Part shown: one piece after another, positions 29,199 to 38,981 of the stretch | How the letters are laid out: each line of letters begins with the position of its first letter | Numbering within the stretch: the stretch's first letter is position 1 | Assembly (NCBI GenBank): GCA_022842935.1 | Contig: JALHOP010000011.1 | Coordinates: 1 to 64,000, forward strand | Direction: 5' to 3' | From: Myxococcota bacterium | GTDB taxonomy: Bacteria; Myxococcota; XYA12-FULL-58-9; JALHOP01 | DNA length: 64,000 nt | The notes under the pieces: generated by a model | Database searches by the model: none | What the model saw: the letters and a program-made list of their open reading frames with translations, nothing else | Told to the model about the DNA's origin: nothing | Position numbers and translations under genes: made by a program

Positions 29199-31750
29199 TC
29201 ACAACGCAACGCGAACGACACGGCCGCGCCCTTCGATGCGCCATATTCGCCTGCCTCGGGTTACTTCCGCTCGTGCCCTTGGACGCCAGTGCGCAAGAGC
29301 CTTGCACGCTCCCGGCATCCTCCGGCTCTGCACTCGAATCGCTATGCCCAATGGCGAACGGGCTTGCTCGGCTGCGCATTGATGGACTGTGGGGCGCGGT
29401 AGACCGCGACGGGCGCCTCGTCATCGCGCCGCAGTTCGATGAGCTCGATGAATTCTCCGAAGGTCTCGCCGCGGCCAAGCTCGATGGTCGCTGGGGCGCG
29501 GTAGACGTTCAGGGTACGTGGGTCATCCCCCCGCGATTCGACGAGCTGCTGCGCTTCTCCTCCGGGCTTGCGGGCGCACTCCACGACGGCGCTTGGGGCT
29601 ATGTCGACCGTAACGCCCGGTGGGTGATCGCGCCGCAGTTCGCGAGCGCCGGCGATTTTGTCAACGGAACCGCTGTCGTAAGCCTTGGTTTCAGGCGCGA
29701 CAGGTTGATCGACGCAACCGGCGTAACCATCAAGAACTTTGACTCCAACGTCTCCGTCAGGACCTTTGCCGACGCGCAGGGACGCTACACTGCGAGTATT
29801 TCGCATCCTAACGTCCTTCGTCACCGCGATGGCCGCACCCAGGCTCTCCCAGAGTCCGCTATGGCAGCCTCAGGTGGTCCTGGTCTCGTTTTTGCCACCG
29901 CTCAAGCGGACGATGGCGTTCGCTATGGAACCATTGCGTATTCAGGCGAATGGGTGACACCCGCCAAGTTTCGTTCGCTACAGCGGTTCGTTCTGGGTCA
30001 TGCGGTCGCCGAGCTCCCCGACGCACCCGTTGGTGCGAGCCTTGTCCTCGTGGATCGTGCGGGGCATCAGAGAAGTGATGCGGCCTACGCGTCCATCGAA
30101 CGACACGCGGGCGGTTGGCTATTGGCCAAACGTGCCGACACGAGCGTCGACGTGCTCGCGATCGATGGCAAGCCACTTGCGCGCCTCTCCTGTGGACAAT
30201 ACGCCGAGCTGACCGACTGGCGCTCCACCGCGTGGAGTGTGCTGGTGGGATGCGGCAAGACGGTTCTCATTCACGCTGGGCGCCAAGCTTTCGAGCAGGA
30301 GCTCGTTGCAACAGAAGCTCACATGACAGGAGCGCACGTCTTGTTGCTGGCCGAGGAGCAAGACGGGAAGGCGAGAGACTTCGTTCTGATTGACAGTCGA
30401 GGGCGACGCATTCTCGGAACGTCCGACCTCAAATTCACGAGCCCTTACGATTCGATACAGCTCTTCCAGCCTGAGCCGCGATCGCGCGAGCCCATGCCGA
30501 TGCCGGTCGCGCTCATCATCCGGCAATTCAAGACCATCGAATTGCTTCGCTGGGACTACAGCATCGCATCGCATGACAGCTGGCAATATGAACTCGCAAT
30601 AGCGAGGGCGGGTGAAGGCCCGGTGCCAATGAAGACAGCCCAAGGCTGGGGTGCGGTCGATGCGCGCGGTGAGTGGGTTGTCGCACCACGCTATCGCGAG
30701 CTCGGCGCTTTCCGTGACGGTATCGCCTTCGCGACTTCTGAATCGGGCGATGATGTCGTCGTGACAACCGCTGGCAAAGAAGTGCGACTGCCGCAGGAAG
30801 GCCGTGGCTATGTACGCGACAGCGGACTTGTCTGGGGGACAAGTGACGAAGGTTCGATTCTTCGCATTGACCCGGCTGCCAAGGACGTTAGCCGCGTGGC
30901 TCTGCCCGAAGGAGCTCAGGTCGAGAGATTTCGCAACGGACTCGCGCCGGCTGCTATCGCGTCGAAGTGGGGACTCTTGAACGCGGAAGGCCGCTGGGTT
31001 GTGGCGCCAATGTACGACTGGATCGAGGCCGTCTCTGCGACCTACGACGGCCCTCACGTCGGCTGGAAGACGCGTGGCGCCGCGGACACGTCGACAGCGC
31101 GGGCAAGCGTCTATGGGTGGGTCGACAACCAAGGCGTTGAGCGGGTCCCACCACAATACGACGATATCCGCTTCGACGGCGCCGCTGACGCGCTGATCGT
31201 CACGAAGGGCAGCTCGAATGGTCTCTTGAGCCTCGACGGGCGTGTGATTTTCGAGCCGATCTACGACACCATCAGCAACTTCGGCGACGGTTGGTTCGCG
31301 ACACACCGCGCGGATGAAGAGCGACTCATGGATTCGCGCGGCGAGTGGCTCATCGTGCCCGACGAGCGACGTGCCGACACGCCTTTCGACGCTGGGGAGA
31401 CCATTCGCGTCAACGACGACGAGGTGAATCTCTATAACGGACGGGCCGCTGTGCGGCGCGAAGGGCGCCCAACGTCAGCAGAAGGGAGCGCGCGGCCCGC
31501 CCGCTACGGCTACCTGGACCGGTCGGGTAAGGTCGCGATCCCTTACGTCTACGACGCTGCCGCGGACTTCTCGGAGGAGCGCGCAGCTGTCGTCTGGCGC
31601 GGCAACCTTGCTCTCATCGACACGCGCGGCACCCTGCTTCTGCATAGCGCGTGGTTGTGCGGTCGTCGCCCGGTGCTGCTCAACGGCAAAGCCCAGGTCA
31701 TTTGGCCCCCCGACGCCGTGCAAACGCGCAGCTGCTCGCGCGATCGCTGA
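29195..31750 (+). CDS. Secreted WG-repeat protein
   Basis: 851 aa. Signal peptide CAIFACLGLLPLVPLDASAQ. About nine WG (KWG) repeats of roughly 35-45 residues follow, e.g. LWGAVDRDGRLVIAPQFDEL, RWGAVDVQGTWVIPPRFDEL, AWGYVDRNARWVIAPQF, GWGAVDARGEWVVAPRY, KWGLLNAEGRWVVAPMYD and RYGYLDRSGKVAIPYVYD. The middle of the protein (about 200-470) carries degenerate copies. WG repeats form beta structure used in surface or peptide binding, with no defined enzyme activity. Coupled by ATGA to the exported protein at 27906-29198. Confidence 0.85.
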   Translation: MITTQRERHGRALRCAIFACLGLLPLVPLDASAQEPCTLPASSGSALESLCPMANGLARLRIDGLWGAVDRDGRLVIAPQFDELDEFSEGLAAAKLDGRWGAVDVQGTWVIPPRFDELLRFSSGLAGALHDGAWGYVDRNARWVIAPQFASAGDFVNGTAVVSLGFRRDRLIDATGVTIKNFDSNVSVRTFADAQGRYTASISHPNVLRHRDGRTQALPESAMAASGGPGLVFATAQADDGVRYGTIAYSGEWVTPAKFRSLQRFVLGHAVAELPDAPVGASLVLVDRAGHQRSDAAYASIERHAGGWLLAKRADTSVDVLAIDGKPLARLSCGQYAELTDWRSTAWSVLVGCGKTVLIHAGRQAFEQELVATEAHMTGAHVLLLAEEQDGKARDFVLIDSRGRRILGTSDLKFTSPYDSIQLFQPEPRSREPMPMPVALIIRQFKTIELLRWDYSIASHDSWQYELAIARAGEGPVPMKTAQGWGAVDARGEWVVAPRYRELGAFRDGIAFATSESGDDVVVTTAGKEVRLPQEGRGYVRDSGLVWGTSDEGSILRIDPAAKDVSRVALPEGAQVERFRNGLAPAAIASKWGLLNAEGRWVVAPMYDWIEAVSATYDGPHVGWKTRGAADTSTARASVYGWVDNQGVERVPPQYDDIRFDGAADALIVTKGSSNGLLSLDGRVIFEPIYDTISNFGDGWFATHRADEERLMDSRGEWLIVPDERRADTPFDAGETIRVNDDEVNLYNGRAAVRREGRPTSAEGSARPARYGYLDRSGKVAIPYVYDAAADFSEERAAVVWRGNLALIDTRGTLLLHSAWLCGRRPVLLNGKAQVIWPPDAVQTRSCSRDR

Positions 31751-31760
31751 TCGACACAAC

Positions 31761-31788
31761 AAAAAAGAGCGCGCCCCGAGGAGCACTC
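31761..31788 (-). terminator. Intrinsic terminator of the CaiB-type gene
   Basis: On the minus strand GAGTGCTCC, loop TCGG, GGCGCGCTC, then TTTTTT. One internal mismatch and one G-T pair. It begins inside the stop codon of the CoA-transferase gene and ends the leftward Hsp70 operon. Confidence 0.7.
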
Positions 31789-32908
31789 AGGTGACGACAC
31801 CCCGCCGAAGCAGATCATCGGCATCACGCCCGAGCTCGCCCAGGATGGCGCGCGTGTCCTGGCCGACCGCGGGGGGCCGAGCGTTCGCGGTCGCAGGCGT
31901 CTTGGTGAGCTTGGGCGCGGGCGCTGGCTGAGAAACGCCATCGACCTCGATGAAGGTCTTGCGCGCCGCGTTGTGGGGGTAACGCGGTGCTTCGGTCATG
32001 GAGAGCACGGGGAAAACACAGGCGTCGGTATCCGTGAAAACGGTCTCCCACTCGGCGCGTGTCTTGGTGACGAAGATGTTTTCGAGCTCCCGGCGCTGCG
32101 CGGGCCAGGCGTCGGGGTCGAGCATGTTGGTCGCGGCGGACAGACCGAGGCGCTCGAGGAACAAGGCGCGAAACTGCGGTTCGATGGGTCCCACCGCGAC
32201 GTGTTTGCCGTCTTTGGTGGGATAGACGTTGTAGAACGGAGCGCCGCCGTCGAGAAGATTGCTCGCGCGCGTGTCGTTCCAGAGTCCTGCCGCGCGCATC
32301 GCCATGACCGCAGTCATGAGCAAGGCCGAGCCGTCGATCATGGCGGCATCGACGACCTGCCCGACGCCAGTGCGCTGTGCGTGGAAGGCGGCGGCCAGAA
32401 CGCCGAAGGCGAGCATCATACCGCCGCCGCCGAAGTCGCCAACTAGGTTTGCGGGAATCGCGGGGCGCTCGGGCGTGCCCAGCATGCCGAGCACACCCGA
32501 CAAGGCGATGTAGTTGATATCGTGACCCGCGCGCTCAGCGAGGGGACCGTCCTGACCAAAGCCGGTGACCCGTCCGTAGACCAGACGCGGGTTCACGCCG
32601 AGACAAACATCGGGGCCGAGCCCGAGTCGCTCCATCACGCCCGGTCGGTGGCCCTCGATGAGAATGTCCGCTTTGGCGACGAGCTCCAAGGCGATGGCGA
32701 CGCCTTCCGGATTCTTCAGGTCGATGGCGATGGAGCGCTTGCCGCGGTTCAAGGCGTCGCGACCGAGCTCGGTCGTGAGCCCTCGATTGGCGGCGGGGCG
32801 TTCAATACGCACCACCTCGGCGCCGAAGTCCGCAAGCATCATCCCGCAAAAGGGCGCTGGACCGATCGCGGCCAGCTCGAGAACCTTGAGCCCGCCAAGC
32901 GCGCTCAC
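31787..32908 (-). CDS. CaiB/BaiF-family CoA transferase / alpha-methylacyl-CoA racemase-like
   Basis: 373 aa from GTG 32908 (VSALGGLKVLELAAIGPAPF). Family blocks: ADFGAEVVRIERP, DLKNPEGVAIALELVAKADI, EGHRPGVMERLGLG, YGRVTGFGQDGPLAERAGHD and the catalytic-His/Asp region HDINYIALSGVLGML. The GHDINY block with GPLA and the GQVVDAAMIDGS block are characteristic of racemase (AMACR) members. So 2-methylacyl-CoA epimerisation is likely; CoA transfer is the alternative. Its start overlaps the stop of the 901-aa Hsp70 gene by 4 bases (GTGA), an unexpected partner. A terminator follows directly. Confidence 0.85.
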   Translation of the reverse strand: MSALGGLKVLELAAIGPAPFCGMMLADFGAEVVRIERPAANRGLTTELGRDALNRGKRSIAIDLKNPEGVAIALELVAKADILIEGHRPGVMERLGLGPDVCLGVNPRLVYGRVTGFGQDGPLAERAGHDINYIALSGVLGMLGTPERPAIPANLVGDFGGGGMMLAFGVLAAAFHAQRTGVGQVVDAAMIDGSALLMTAVMAMRAAGLWNDTRASNLLDGGAPFYNVYPTKDGKHVAVGPIEPQFRALFLERLGLSAATNMLDPDAWPAQRRELENIFVTKTRAEWETVFTDTDACVFPVLSMTEAPRYPHNAARKTFIEVDGVSQPAPAPKLTKTPATANARPPAVGQDTRAILGELGRDADDLLRRGVVT

Positions 32909-35610
32909 GATGCGAGCCTCAAGCCGGCGGGCAACGAGTCGCCGAGAATGCGAGCCGCGTCGGTGGCCGAGGTGGCGAGCGAGCGCGTCAGCATGTCGTG
33001 CCAAGAGGTGGGCGCCTTCACCGTGCGCAAGCGCTCTGCGACGCGCTCGCGCAGCGCAGCGTCGACATCGGTGCTCGCTTGCGGAGATCGCCGGGCCAAG
33101 AGCACGGCGGCGAAGCTCGCGCCTTCGGCCTTTGCCCAGTCGAGGCTCAAGAGGTGCTCGAGCCAGGCGCTCGCGACTTCGACGCGGACGACGAGCGCTG
33201 GATCGTAGCCACTCGCAGGCACACGGTTACCAAAACGACCGAGGGTCAGCCACGAAGTTGGCTTTGCGAGAAACCAGCTCCCAGCTTGTTCCTTCGAAGC
33301 GCCGGGAAGGCGCTCGAGGGCGGCGGCGAGCTGCATCATCTCGACCGCCCCGTGCAGGCGTGGTCCCTTGGTTGGAGGCTCGGGCCCGAGCCACGGCGCG
33401 ATCTCGGCGAAAAGCGCGCGTTGTTCGCTCGTGCCCAAGCCCTGGGCGATGCGGCGCAAGGTGATCCACCATTCGGAGAAGTTGCCCTTCGAGGGATGCT
33501 TGAGACCCTCGCCGCGAAGTCCCCACATCGCGGCGACCCGAGCGCCATCGCCGTCAGCGCCGAGACCCGGGCGCAGGCACCAACCGACCAGACGCAGCCA
33601 AGCGAGCTCGTGCGCCTCGCTACGTCCGCGATTGCCGACACGTTCTAGTGCGATATCCGCAAGCGCGCGGCAGGTCGCCCCAGTCCACTCGCCGCGAGGG
33701 CCCAGCAGATCGTCGAGGTCGTTGCGTAGGTTCTTGGCGTCGTCGAGTTTCGTTTCCGGATCGGGCTTGGCGAAGACGCGCTCCACCAGACGTCGCGCGT
33801 CGGAGAACCGCGCGGGGAGCTTCTCCGTCGTGCCCTTGGACGGCGTGGGCGGGGCAACCGCGACTGGTGCCTCGAGCGCGAGCGCGAGCTGCCAGCGCTG
33901 CGGAGGCAATTGCACGGTTGCGAGGAACATACCGAGCGCGCCAGTGTCACTGAGACTCGAGGTCACACGCACGGCGACCCCTCCGGAGGACGACAGCGTA
34001 AGCGAACCACCGCGCGCGCGCAGCACCGCCTCGAGCTGGGGCAAGATTTCGAGATTCGCGACGTCGCTCACCAGATCACCAGGTGAATCGTTTCTGTCCG
34101 TCGCAGCGTACAGAGGAAAGCCAACACGTCGGTCGAGGGCAAGCTCGAAGACACGACCGCTCAGGTCGACGCTCGTGCCCTCGTCCATGCCACGCGGGGT
34201 GATGCACAAGGCTTGTCGTCTACCGTGCGCGTCATCAACGCCTATGTAATAGGCCCGGGCCGCGCCACCGGTGATGACGGTACCGACCCCGCGCCGCGCG
34301 AGAGCGAAGCGCGCAGCGCCACGCGCAACCGCCGTGTCGAGGGACGTATGCGCGAGGAAGCGCACCGGTTCGGGGTACCAAGCGTTGACGACCTCGGCAA
34401 AGCGCACGACCAACGCGCGGCCGTTGAACACACCACCGTTGAGCAGAACAGCGTCCGGTCGGGTGCCGCCGTGTTTCTTCAAGAACGTCGCGACATGGCG
34501 CGGGATGGCTGGGTCCGTCACATACGGTAGACCGAGCGTCGTGAGGCCTACGCGCCCACCACTGGTTGCAACGTCATCCAGCTTGGTGTGCGGCATGAAT
34601 CCGTCCACGAGAATGCGCAACGCGTCGTCGCGGCGGATGCCGATGCTACGACTGCCGCCGATGAGACGCGAGCCGCGCGCTTGCAGGGTGACCACCACCT
34701 CGTCGGGCGGAGCGTCACCAAGCAGGCGCTCTTTGGCGTCGCGGCAGGCTTGCACGAGGGCAGACCACTCACTGGGGTCGAGGTTCTTGTTGCCCCCGTC
34801 TTTTTCGAGTGCGTGATGTGCGAGAGCGGCGTCCATATTGTCGCCGCCCAACATCAGGTGACCGCCGACGGCGATGCGCTCGAGGCGTGGCTTGCCGTGG
34901 GAGGTCGCGTCCGGTGGCAAGACACGCACCAGCGTGAGGTCGGTCGTACCGCCGCCGACATCGACGACGAGGATGAGCTTCGCGCCCGCCAACGTAGCGG
35001 CCAACTGCGCGTCGTTTTCACCGATGAAGTCGTAGAGGGCGGCTTGTGGCTCCTCGATCAAACGAATCTCGCCGAGACCCGCGAGCTTGGCGGCCTCGGC
35101 GGTGAGCTCGCGAGCGCTTTCGTCGAACGACGCTGGGACGGTGACCACGACGTCTTGCGCGTCGAGCGGCGCCTCGGGATGCTCGGCGTTCCACGCGGCC
35201 TTGAGGTGCGTAAGGTAGTCGACCTGCGCATCGAACGGCGACAAGTGCGGGGCCTCGTCGGGCGCACCCCATGGGAGAATCGCCGACTTGCGATTGACTC
35301 CGCCGTAGCAGATCCAACTCTTGGCGGAAGCAATGAGACGTGGCGGCACCTTGGCGCCGAGCCTGCGCGCAAGCTCACCGGCGATGCGTGGCGGCGTCCC
35401 CCACGGCAGAGCGCGGTCGTGCTCGGCAAGCTCGCCGTCCGCTGGAAGGTACGTGAACGAAGGCAAGAGCGGACGCGCCGCCACTTCGCCGGGAGCCACG
35501 AGCTGGGGAACGCCCACCACCTTCACCTGCGGCCGGTCGAGCCGGCTCGCCGCGACCACGCAATGGGTGGTGCCGAGATCGATACCGACGGCGTAAGTGG
35601 GTGCGCTCAT
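32905..35610 (-). CDS. Hsp70-family ATPase with long C-terminal extension (DUF3731-like)
   Basis: 901 aa. Actin-fold ATPase: phosphate-1 loop VGIDLGTTHCVV, VPASFDESARELTAEAAKLA, phosphate-2 VDVGGGTTDLTL, MLGGDNMDAALAHH, and adenosine loop LLNGGVFNGR. After residue about 560 the protein has no normal DnaK peptide-binding domain. It continues into a roughly 300-residue helical extension (LARRSPQASTDVDAALRERV) as in DUF3731-bearing Hsp70 proteins. Two consecutive Hsp70-like genes plus DUF2760 recur together in proteobacteria and are uncharacterised. Linked by ATGA to the upstream Hsp70 gene. Confidence 0.85.
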   Translation of the reverse strand: MSAPTYAVGIDLGTTHCVVAASRLDRPQVKVVGVPQLVAPGEVAARPLLPSFTYLPADGELAEHDRALPWGTPPRIAGELARRLGAKVPPRLIASAKSWICYGGVNRKSAILPWGAPDEAPHLSPFDAQVDYLTHLKAAWNAEHPEAPLDAQDVVVTVPASFDESARELTAEAAKLAGLGEIRLIEEPQAALYDFIGENDAQLAATLAGAKLILVVDVGGGTTDLTLVRVLPPDATSHGKPRLERIAVGGHLMLGGDNMDAALAHHALEKDGGNKNLDPSEWSALVQACRDAKERLLGDAPPDEVVVTLQARGSRLIGGSRSIGIRRDDALRILVDGFMPHTKLDDVATSGGRVGLTTLGLPYVTDPAIPRHVATFLKKHGGTRPDAVLLNGGVFNGRALVVRFAEVVNAWYPEPVRFLAHTSLDTAVARGAARFALARRGVGTVITGGAARAYYIGVDDAHGRRQALCITPRGMDEGTSVDLSGRVFELALDRRVGFPLYAATDRNDSPGDLVSDVANLEILPQLEAVLRARGGSLTLSSSGGVAVRVTSSLSDTGALGMFLATVQLPPQRWQLALALEAPVAVAPPTPSKGTTEKLPARFSDARRLVERVFAKPDPETKLDDAKNLRNDLDDLLGPRGEWTGATCRALADIALERVGNRGRSEAHELAWLRLVGWCLRPGLGADGDGARVAAMWGLRGEGLKHPSKGNFSEWWITLRRIAQGLGTSEQRALFAEIAPWLGPEPPTKGPRLHGAVEMMQLAAALERLPGASKEQAGSWFLAKPTSWLTLGRFGNRVPASGYDPALVVRVEVASAWLEHLLSLDWAKAEGASFAAVLLARRSPQASTDVDAALRERVAERLRTVKAPTSWHDMLTRSLATSATDAARILGDSLPAGLRLAS

Positions 35611-37370
35611 TTCACGCGAACGTCGAAAGACAACTTCCAGCGCTGGTCGCCAGCGACCGCTTCCATGTCGAGTGTGCCGACCTCGGTGAGCCGTGCGTGC
35701 AGGCGCACCTCGACTGCTTGGCCGGCCGGGCGATTTGCGTCCTCGAAGGTGGTCTCGATGGGCGACAGCTCGGTGAGCCCCTGCGGGTCGACGACGGCTC
35801 CGACTTGATCGTCGCCGCGCGTGGACGAGCCGAAGAAGCGGAAGGACACTGGCTCGCCAACGATGAGGCCGAGTGGCGTCGCGAGTGTGACCTCTGTGCC
35901 CTCTTCCATCCCGAATGGTGCGACGCACAACGCATCGAGCTTCGGCGCGACGCCCGGGACTGCCAGCTCGGCGCGCTCGATACCCACATAGTAGGCCTGT
36001 GCCGTGCCGCCCCGGATGCGTACTCCACCATCGCGGACAACACGGGAATAGTAGGCAGCGCCGCGGCAGACTGCTAAATCTGGGTCAACCCCGGATAGCA
36101 CCCTTGGTGCAGGCGCGCCCACCGCCTGCGCCCAGCTTTCGAGCACGGCTTGTAGACGCTTGCGTAGGACGGGGGATCGGGTGACGCCTCCATTGAAGAG
36201 GATGGCGCTCGGGACGCGCTGCTGGCCATCGCGGCCGAGAAAGGCGGCGAGGTGTCGCGTGACTGCGGCGTCGCTCGCATACGGAAGCCCCAGGGTCGTG
36301 AGGCCAACGCGGCGCGGGGCCTGCGGACGCGCTTGGGCCTCGACCATGGGGAAGAAGCCCTCGAGCAGGACGCTCTCGAGCTCGGGGCGGCGCAACTCGG
36401 CGGAGATGGCGCCGCCGATGAGCTTGCTACTGCGACCCGGGACGACGAGAGGTTGAGTGTCGCTGTCGCTGCCGCCGAGCATCGTCTCTTTGGCGGCGCG
36501 GCACGCGTGGGTGAGCGCCCGCATCTGCCAGTCATCGAGCTTGACGCCCTCGTTCTCGAGGCGCGCCCGCACGGTGTGGGCGAGCGCGGCGTCCATGTTG
36601 TCGCCGCCAAGCAAAATGTGATCGCCAACCGCCACGCGGTGAAGCTCGAGGTTTCCATCGCTCGCGCGAACTTCGATGAGTGAGAAGTCGGTGGTGCCGC
36701 CGCCAACGTCGCAGACGAGAATGGTGTCCCCGACCGCCAGCTCAGAGCGCCAGTCGACACCCTTGTCGGCAAGCCACGCATAGAGCGCGGCCTGCGGCTC
36801 CTCGAGCAGGCGAAGGTTTGCCGGCAGACCGGCACGCTGCGCGGCGGCCGCAGTGAGCTCACGCGCAACCGCGTCGAACGAGGCCGGGACGGTGAGCACC
36901 ACGTCTTGACTGGCGAGCGGTGCATCGGGGTGTTCCGCGTCCCAGGTCGCCTTGAGGTGCGCGAGATAGCGCGCCGACACCTCGACCGGCGATAGCTTGG
37001 GCACCTCGTCGGGAGCTTGCCAAGGCAAGATGGCACCGTTGCGATCCGCGCCGGCGTACGACAACCAGCTCTTTGCGGAGGCGACGAGGCGCGCCGGAGT
37101 CGTCGACCCTTGCGTGCGTGCGAACGCACCGACCAGAGTCGAAGTGTCGCCGCCCCAAGGTAGACGCAGTGAGCCAGCGGGGAACTGTCCCTCCGCTGGA
37201 ACGAACAAGAACGACGGTAACAATGGCCTCGAGGCGACCTCGCCAGCGGCGACGACCTGCGGGACCGCCATGACCTCGGGTGACTCGGCCTCGCCTTTGC
37301 CAAGGCGCGCCGAAGCGAGCGCGGTGTTGGTGGTTCCGAGATCGATGCCGATAGCGAAGGTCGCACTCAC
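35607..37370 (-). CDS. Hsp70-family (DnaK-like) ATPase
   Basis: 587 aa. GIDLGTTNTALASARLGKGE, VPASFDAVARELTAAAAQRA, CDVGGGTTDFSLIEVR, ILLGGDNMDAALAH and AILFNGGVTRSPVLRKRL give an intact ATPase. The C-terminal about 120 residues (VSFRFFGSSTRGDD, LHARLTEVGTLDMEAVAG) form a shortened substrate-binding-like beta domain without the helical lid or EEVD tail. Its closest relative in the window is the next gene, from which it differs by length. It overlaps both neighbours by 4 bases, so stoichiometric co-production with the DUF2760 protein is likely. No J-protein or GrpE is encoded nearby. Confidence 0.85.
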   Translation of the reverse strand: MSATFAIGIDLGTTNTALASARLGKGEAESPEVMAVPQVVAAGEVASRPLLPSFLFVPAEGQFPAGSLRLPWGGDTSTLVGAFARTQGSTTPARLVASAKSWLSYAGADRNGAILPWQAPDEVPKLSPVEVSARYLAHLKATWDAEHPDAPLASQDVVLTVPASFDAVARELTAAAAQRAGLPANLRLLEEPQAALYAWLADKGVDWRSELAVGDTILVCDVGGGTTDFSLIEVRASDGNLELHRVAVGDHILLGGDNMDAALAHTVRARLENEGVKLDDWQMRALTHACRAAKETMLGGSDSDTQPLVVPGRSSKLIGGAISAELRRPELESVLLEGFFPMVEAQARPQAPRRVGLTTLGLPYASDAAVTRHLAAFLGRDGQQRVPSAILFNGGVTRSPVLRKRLQAVLESWAQAVGAPAPRVLSGVDPDLAVCRGAAYYSRVVRDGGVRIRGGTAQAYYVGIERAELAVPGVAPKLDALCVAPFGMEEGTEVTLATPLGLIVGEPVSFRFFGSSTRGDDQVGAVVDPQGLTELSPIETTFEDANRPAGQAVEVRLHARLTEVGTLDMEAVAGDQRWKLSFDVRVK

Positions 37371-37948
37371 AGCTCGACCTCGGCTGGCGCGATGACCTTG
37401 GGATCGTGACCGTTGGCGAGCGTCGGCAGCTTGATGGTCGCGACCTGCCAGCCGTGGTGCGTGAGCTTGCCCTTGAAGGGCGGCTCGCCCATGACGTTGC
37501 CTGTCAGGCGTGTGCGGCCGGCATCGAAGCCCCGGTCGAGAACGACAGCGGCGCCTTCGGGCTCGCGACGCACTGGCTCGAGGGTCACATAGTCCGCTAA
37601 AGCGCGCTTGCAGCCGGCATGCACGACGCGCGCCGCCGCGCCGACCTGGGCATCAGAGAAAGAGCCCACGTCTTCCTGAAGGAAATCGATGAACCGTCCT
37701 TCGCGCTGCATAATGGAGAGGAGCTGCATCGCGGGCGAGGCGTCGGGGGTAGCGGCCACTGGCGCCGCCTCGATGATCTTGACGGCCGAGAGCGATGTCT
37801 CTGTCGCAGGCGTGTTGGGTGCGACGGGGGCGTCAACGCCCAAGCGCGCGCGCTGCACACGCGCGGCGGTGCGGCCGTTGAAGAGAACGACCCACGGCAA
37901 GACGAACGCGAGCCAAAGACGCGAAAAGAAGCCGAGAGATGATTGCAT
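37367..37948 (-). CDS. DUF2760 protein, membrane-anchored
   Basis: 193 aa from ATG 37948. N-terminal hydrophobic segment FFSRLWLAFVLPWVVLFNG, a linker rich in Ala/Pro/Thr, then the DUF2760 domain (about 75-193): LLSIMQREGRFIDFLQEDVG, VVHAGCKRALADYVTLEPVR and the C-terminal HHGWQVATIKLPTL. Its stop overlaps the Hsp70 gene start (4 bases). The family occurs next to paired Hsp70 genes, so it is a likely membrane anchor or client of them; its biochemical activity is unknown. Confidence 0.85.
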   Translation of the reverse strand: MQSSLGFFSRLWLAFVLPWVVLFNGRTAARVQRARLGVDAPVAPNTPATETSLSAVKIIEAAPVAATPDASPAMQLLSIMQREGRFIDFLQEDVGSFSDAQVGAAARVVHAGCKRALADYVTLEPVRREPEGAAVVLDRGFDAGRTRLTGNVMGEPPFKGKLTHHGWQVATIKLPTLANGHDPKVIAPAEVEL

Positions 37949-38041
37949 GGCAGCGGTTTCCAGCGAGCTACAGGATGTGTCTCGCCGCTGCCAAATGCCA
38001 CCCGCTGGCCGAGGTTGCAACCCGCTGGGCCAGCGTGACCG

Positions 38042-38872
38042 TCAATGCGAACCTGCGACCGTTTCGTCGATGGCTGTACGTACACGTGGAGCCAGCGCAT
38101 CGCGAACTGCCGGGTTCTTGTCGAGGAAACGTCGAATCTCCGTGGCGGTCTGCAGGCGTTCCGCGGGAGTAGCGGCGTCCCAGCTCGTTTCGATACGACG
38201 TGCCAAAGCGGCTGGCGTTGGGCGTTCGGTGGGAGCGACCTCGCCGGCGCGGCGTTGCGGCTCGACCCGCGCGCGCTGCTCGGGGGCGGGTCGGCGCGGG
38301 GTGCGGTTGACGCCCGTGTTGCGCCCCGTCGGGCGAGCCGGGGCTGCACGCGGATCGCCGCTCGGACGGCGCGGCATGGTGCGTCCGCCAGTGGGGTTAC
38401 CGGCCGGACGCTCGGGCGCGTCGGGCGGAATCGAGCCAGGCCGGACCTGGCCCGCAGTCTGCTGCTCACGTGGCATCGCGGCGTACCGCTTGAGCAGGTC
38501 GGGCAGCGACAGCTCGCGCAGATTGTCGCCCGCCACAGTGATGCCCTGCGCCTTTTCGATGGCCTGGATGATCGCTTCACGCGCGTGCCCGATGTTGGGC
38601 GGCTGCCCAACGTCGATGCCCATCTGGGTGAGCTTCTCGAGGACCTTTTGCTGCGCGTTGGGCGCGTTCGGTGGAATGCCGAAGAGCTCCTGAAAGCGCT
38701 GCATCGCCAGCGGATCTTGCGGGCCCGTGCCGAAGAGACGCGCCTGCAAATTTTGTGGGCTATCGGGCTCTTGCGGCGAAACCGGTGGGCGCCCTGTCGT
38801 TGCCGCGGCGGGAGCGAAGGGTCCGGGAAACATACTGGGGGCGGGGACTCGAGCGGCTGCGGCTGCGGACAT
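38042..38872 (-). CDS. Pro-rich low-complexity protein, unknown
   Basis: 276 aa. N-terminal part is Ala/Pro-rich. A central helical segment (LFGTGPQDPLAMQRFQELFG, LTQMGIDVGQPPNIGHAREA) is followed by a Pro/Arg/Gly-rich disordered stretch (about 150-225) and a final helical domain (ALARRIETSWDAATPAERLQ). No signal peptide or recognised domain. It lies 93 bases upstream of the DUF2760 gene in the same direction and may belong to that operon. The strongly basic, Pro-rich middle suggests a flexible linker or nucleic-acid or partner binding. Confidence 0.6.
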   Translation of the reverse strand: MSAAAAARVPAPSMFPGPFAPAAATTGRPPVSPQEPDSPQNLQARLFGTGPQDPLAMQRFQELFGIPPNAPNAQQKVLEKLTQMGIDVGQPPNIGHAREAIIQAIEKAQGITVAGDNLRELSLPDLLKRYAAMPREQQTAGQVRPGSIPPDAPERPAGNPTGGRTMPRRPSGDPRAAPARPTGRNTGVNRTPRRPAPEQRARVEPQRRAGEVAPTERPTPAALARRIETSWDAATPAERLQTATEIRRFLDKNPAVRDALAPRVRTAIDETVAGSH

Positions 38873-38981
38873 TGGGCTCCCTCCGTCGGTAAAGGAGCTG
38901 TTCGCCTACATACACAGCCATGCTGAGCACCGGTTGGGCCCGGAAGGGCGCCACGCCAAAACACGAAGATGTTGCAAAGGC

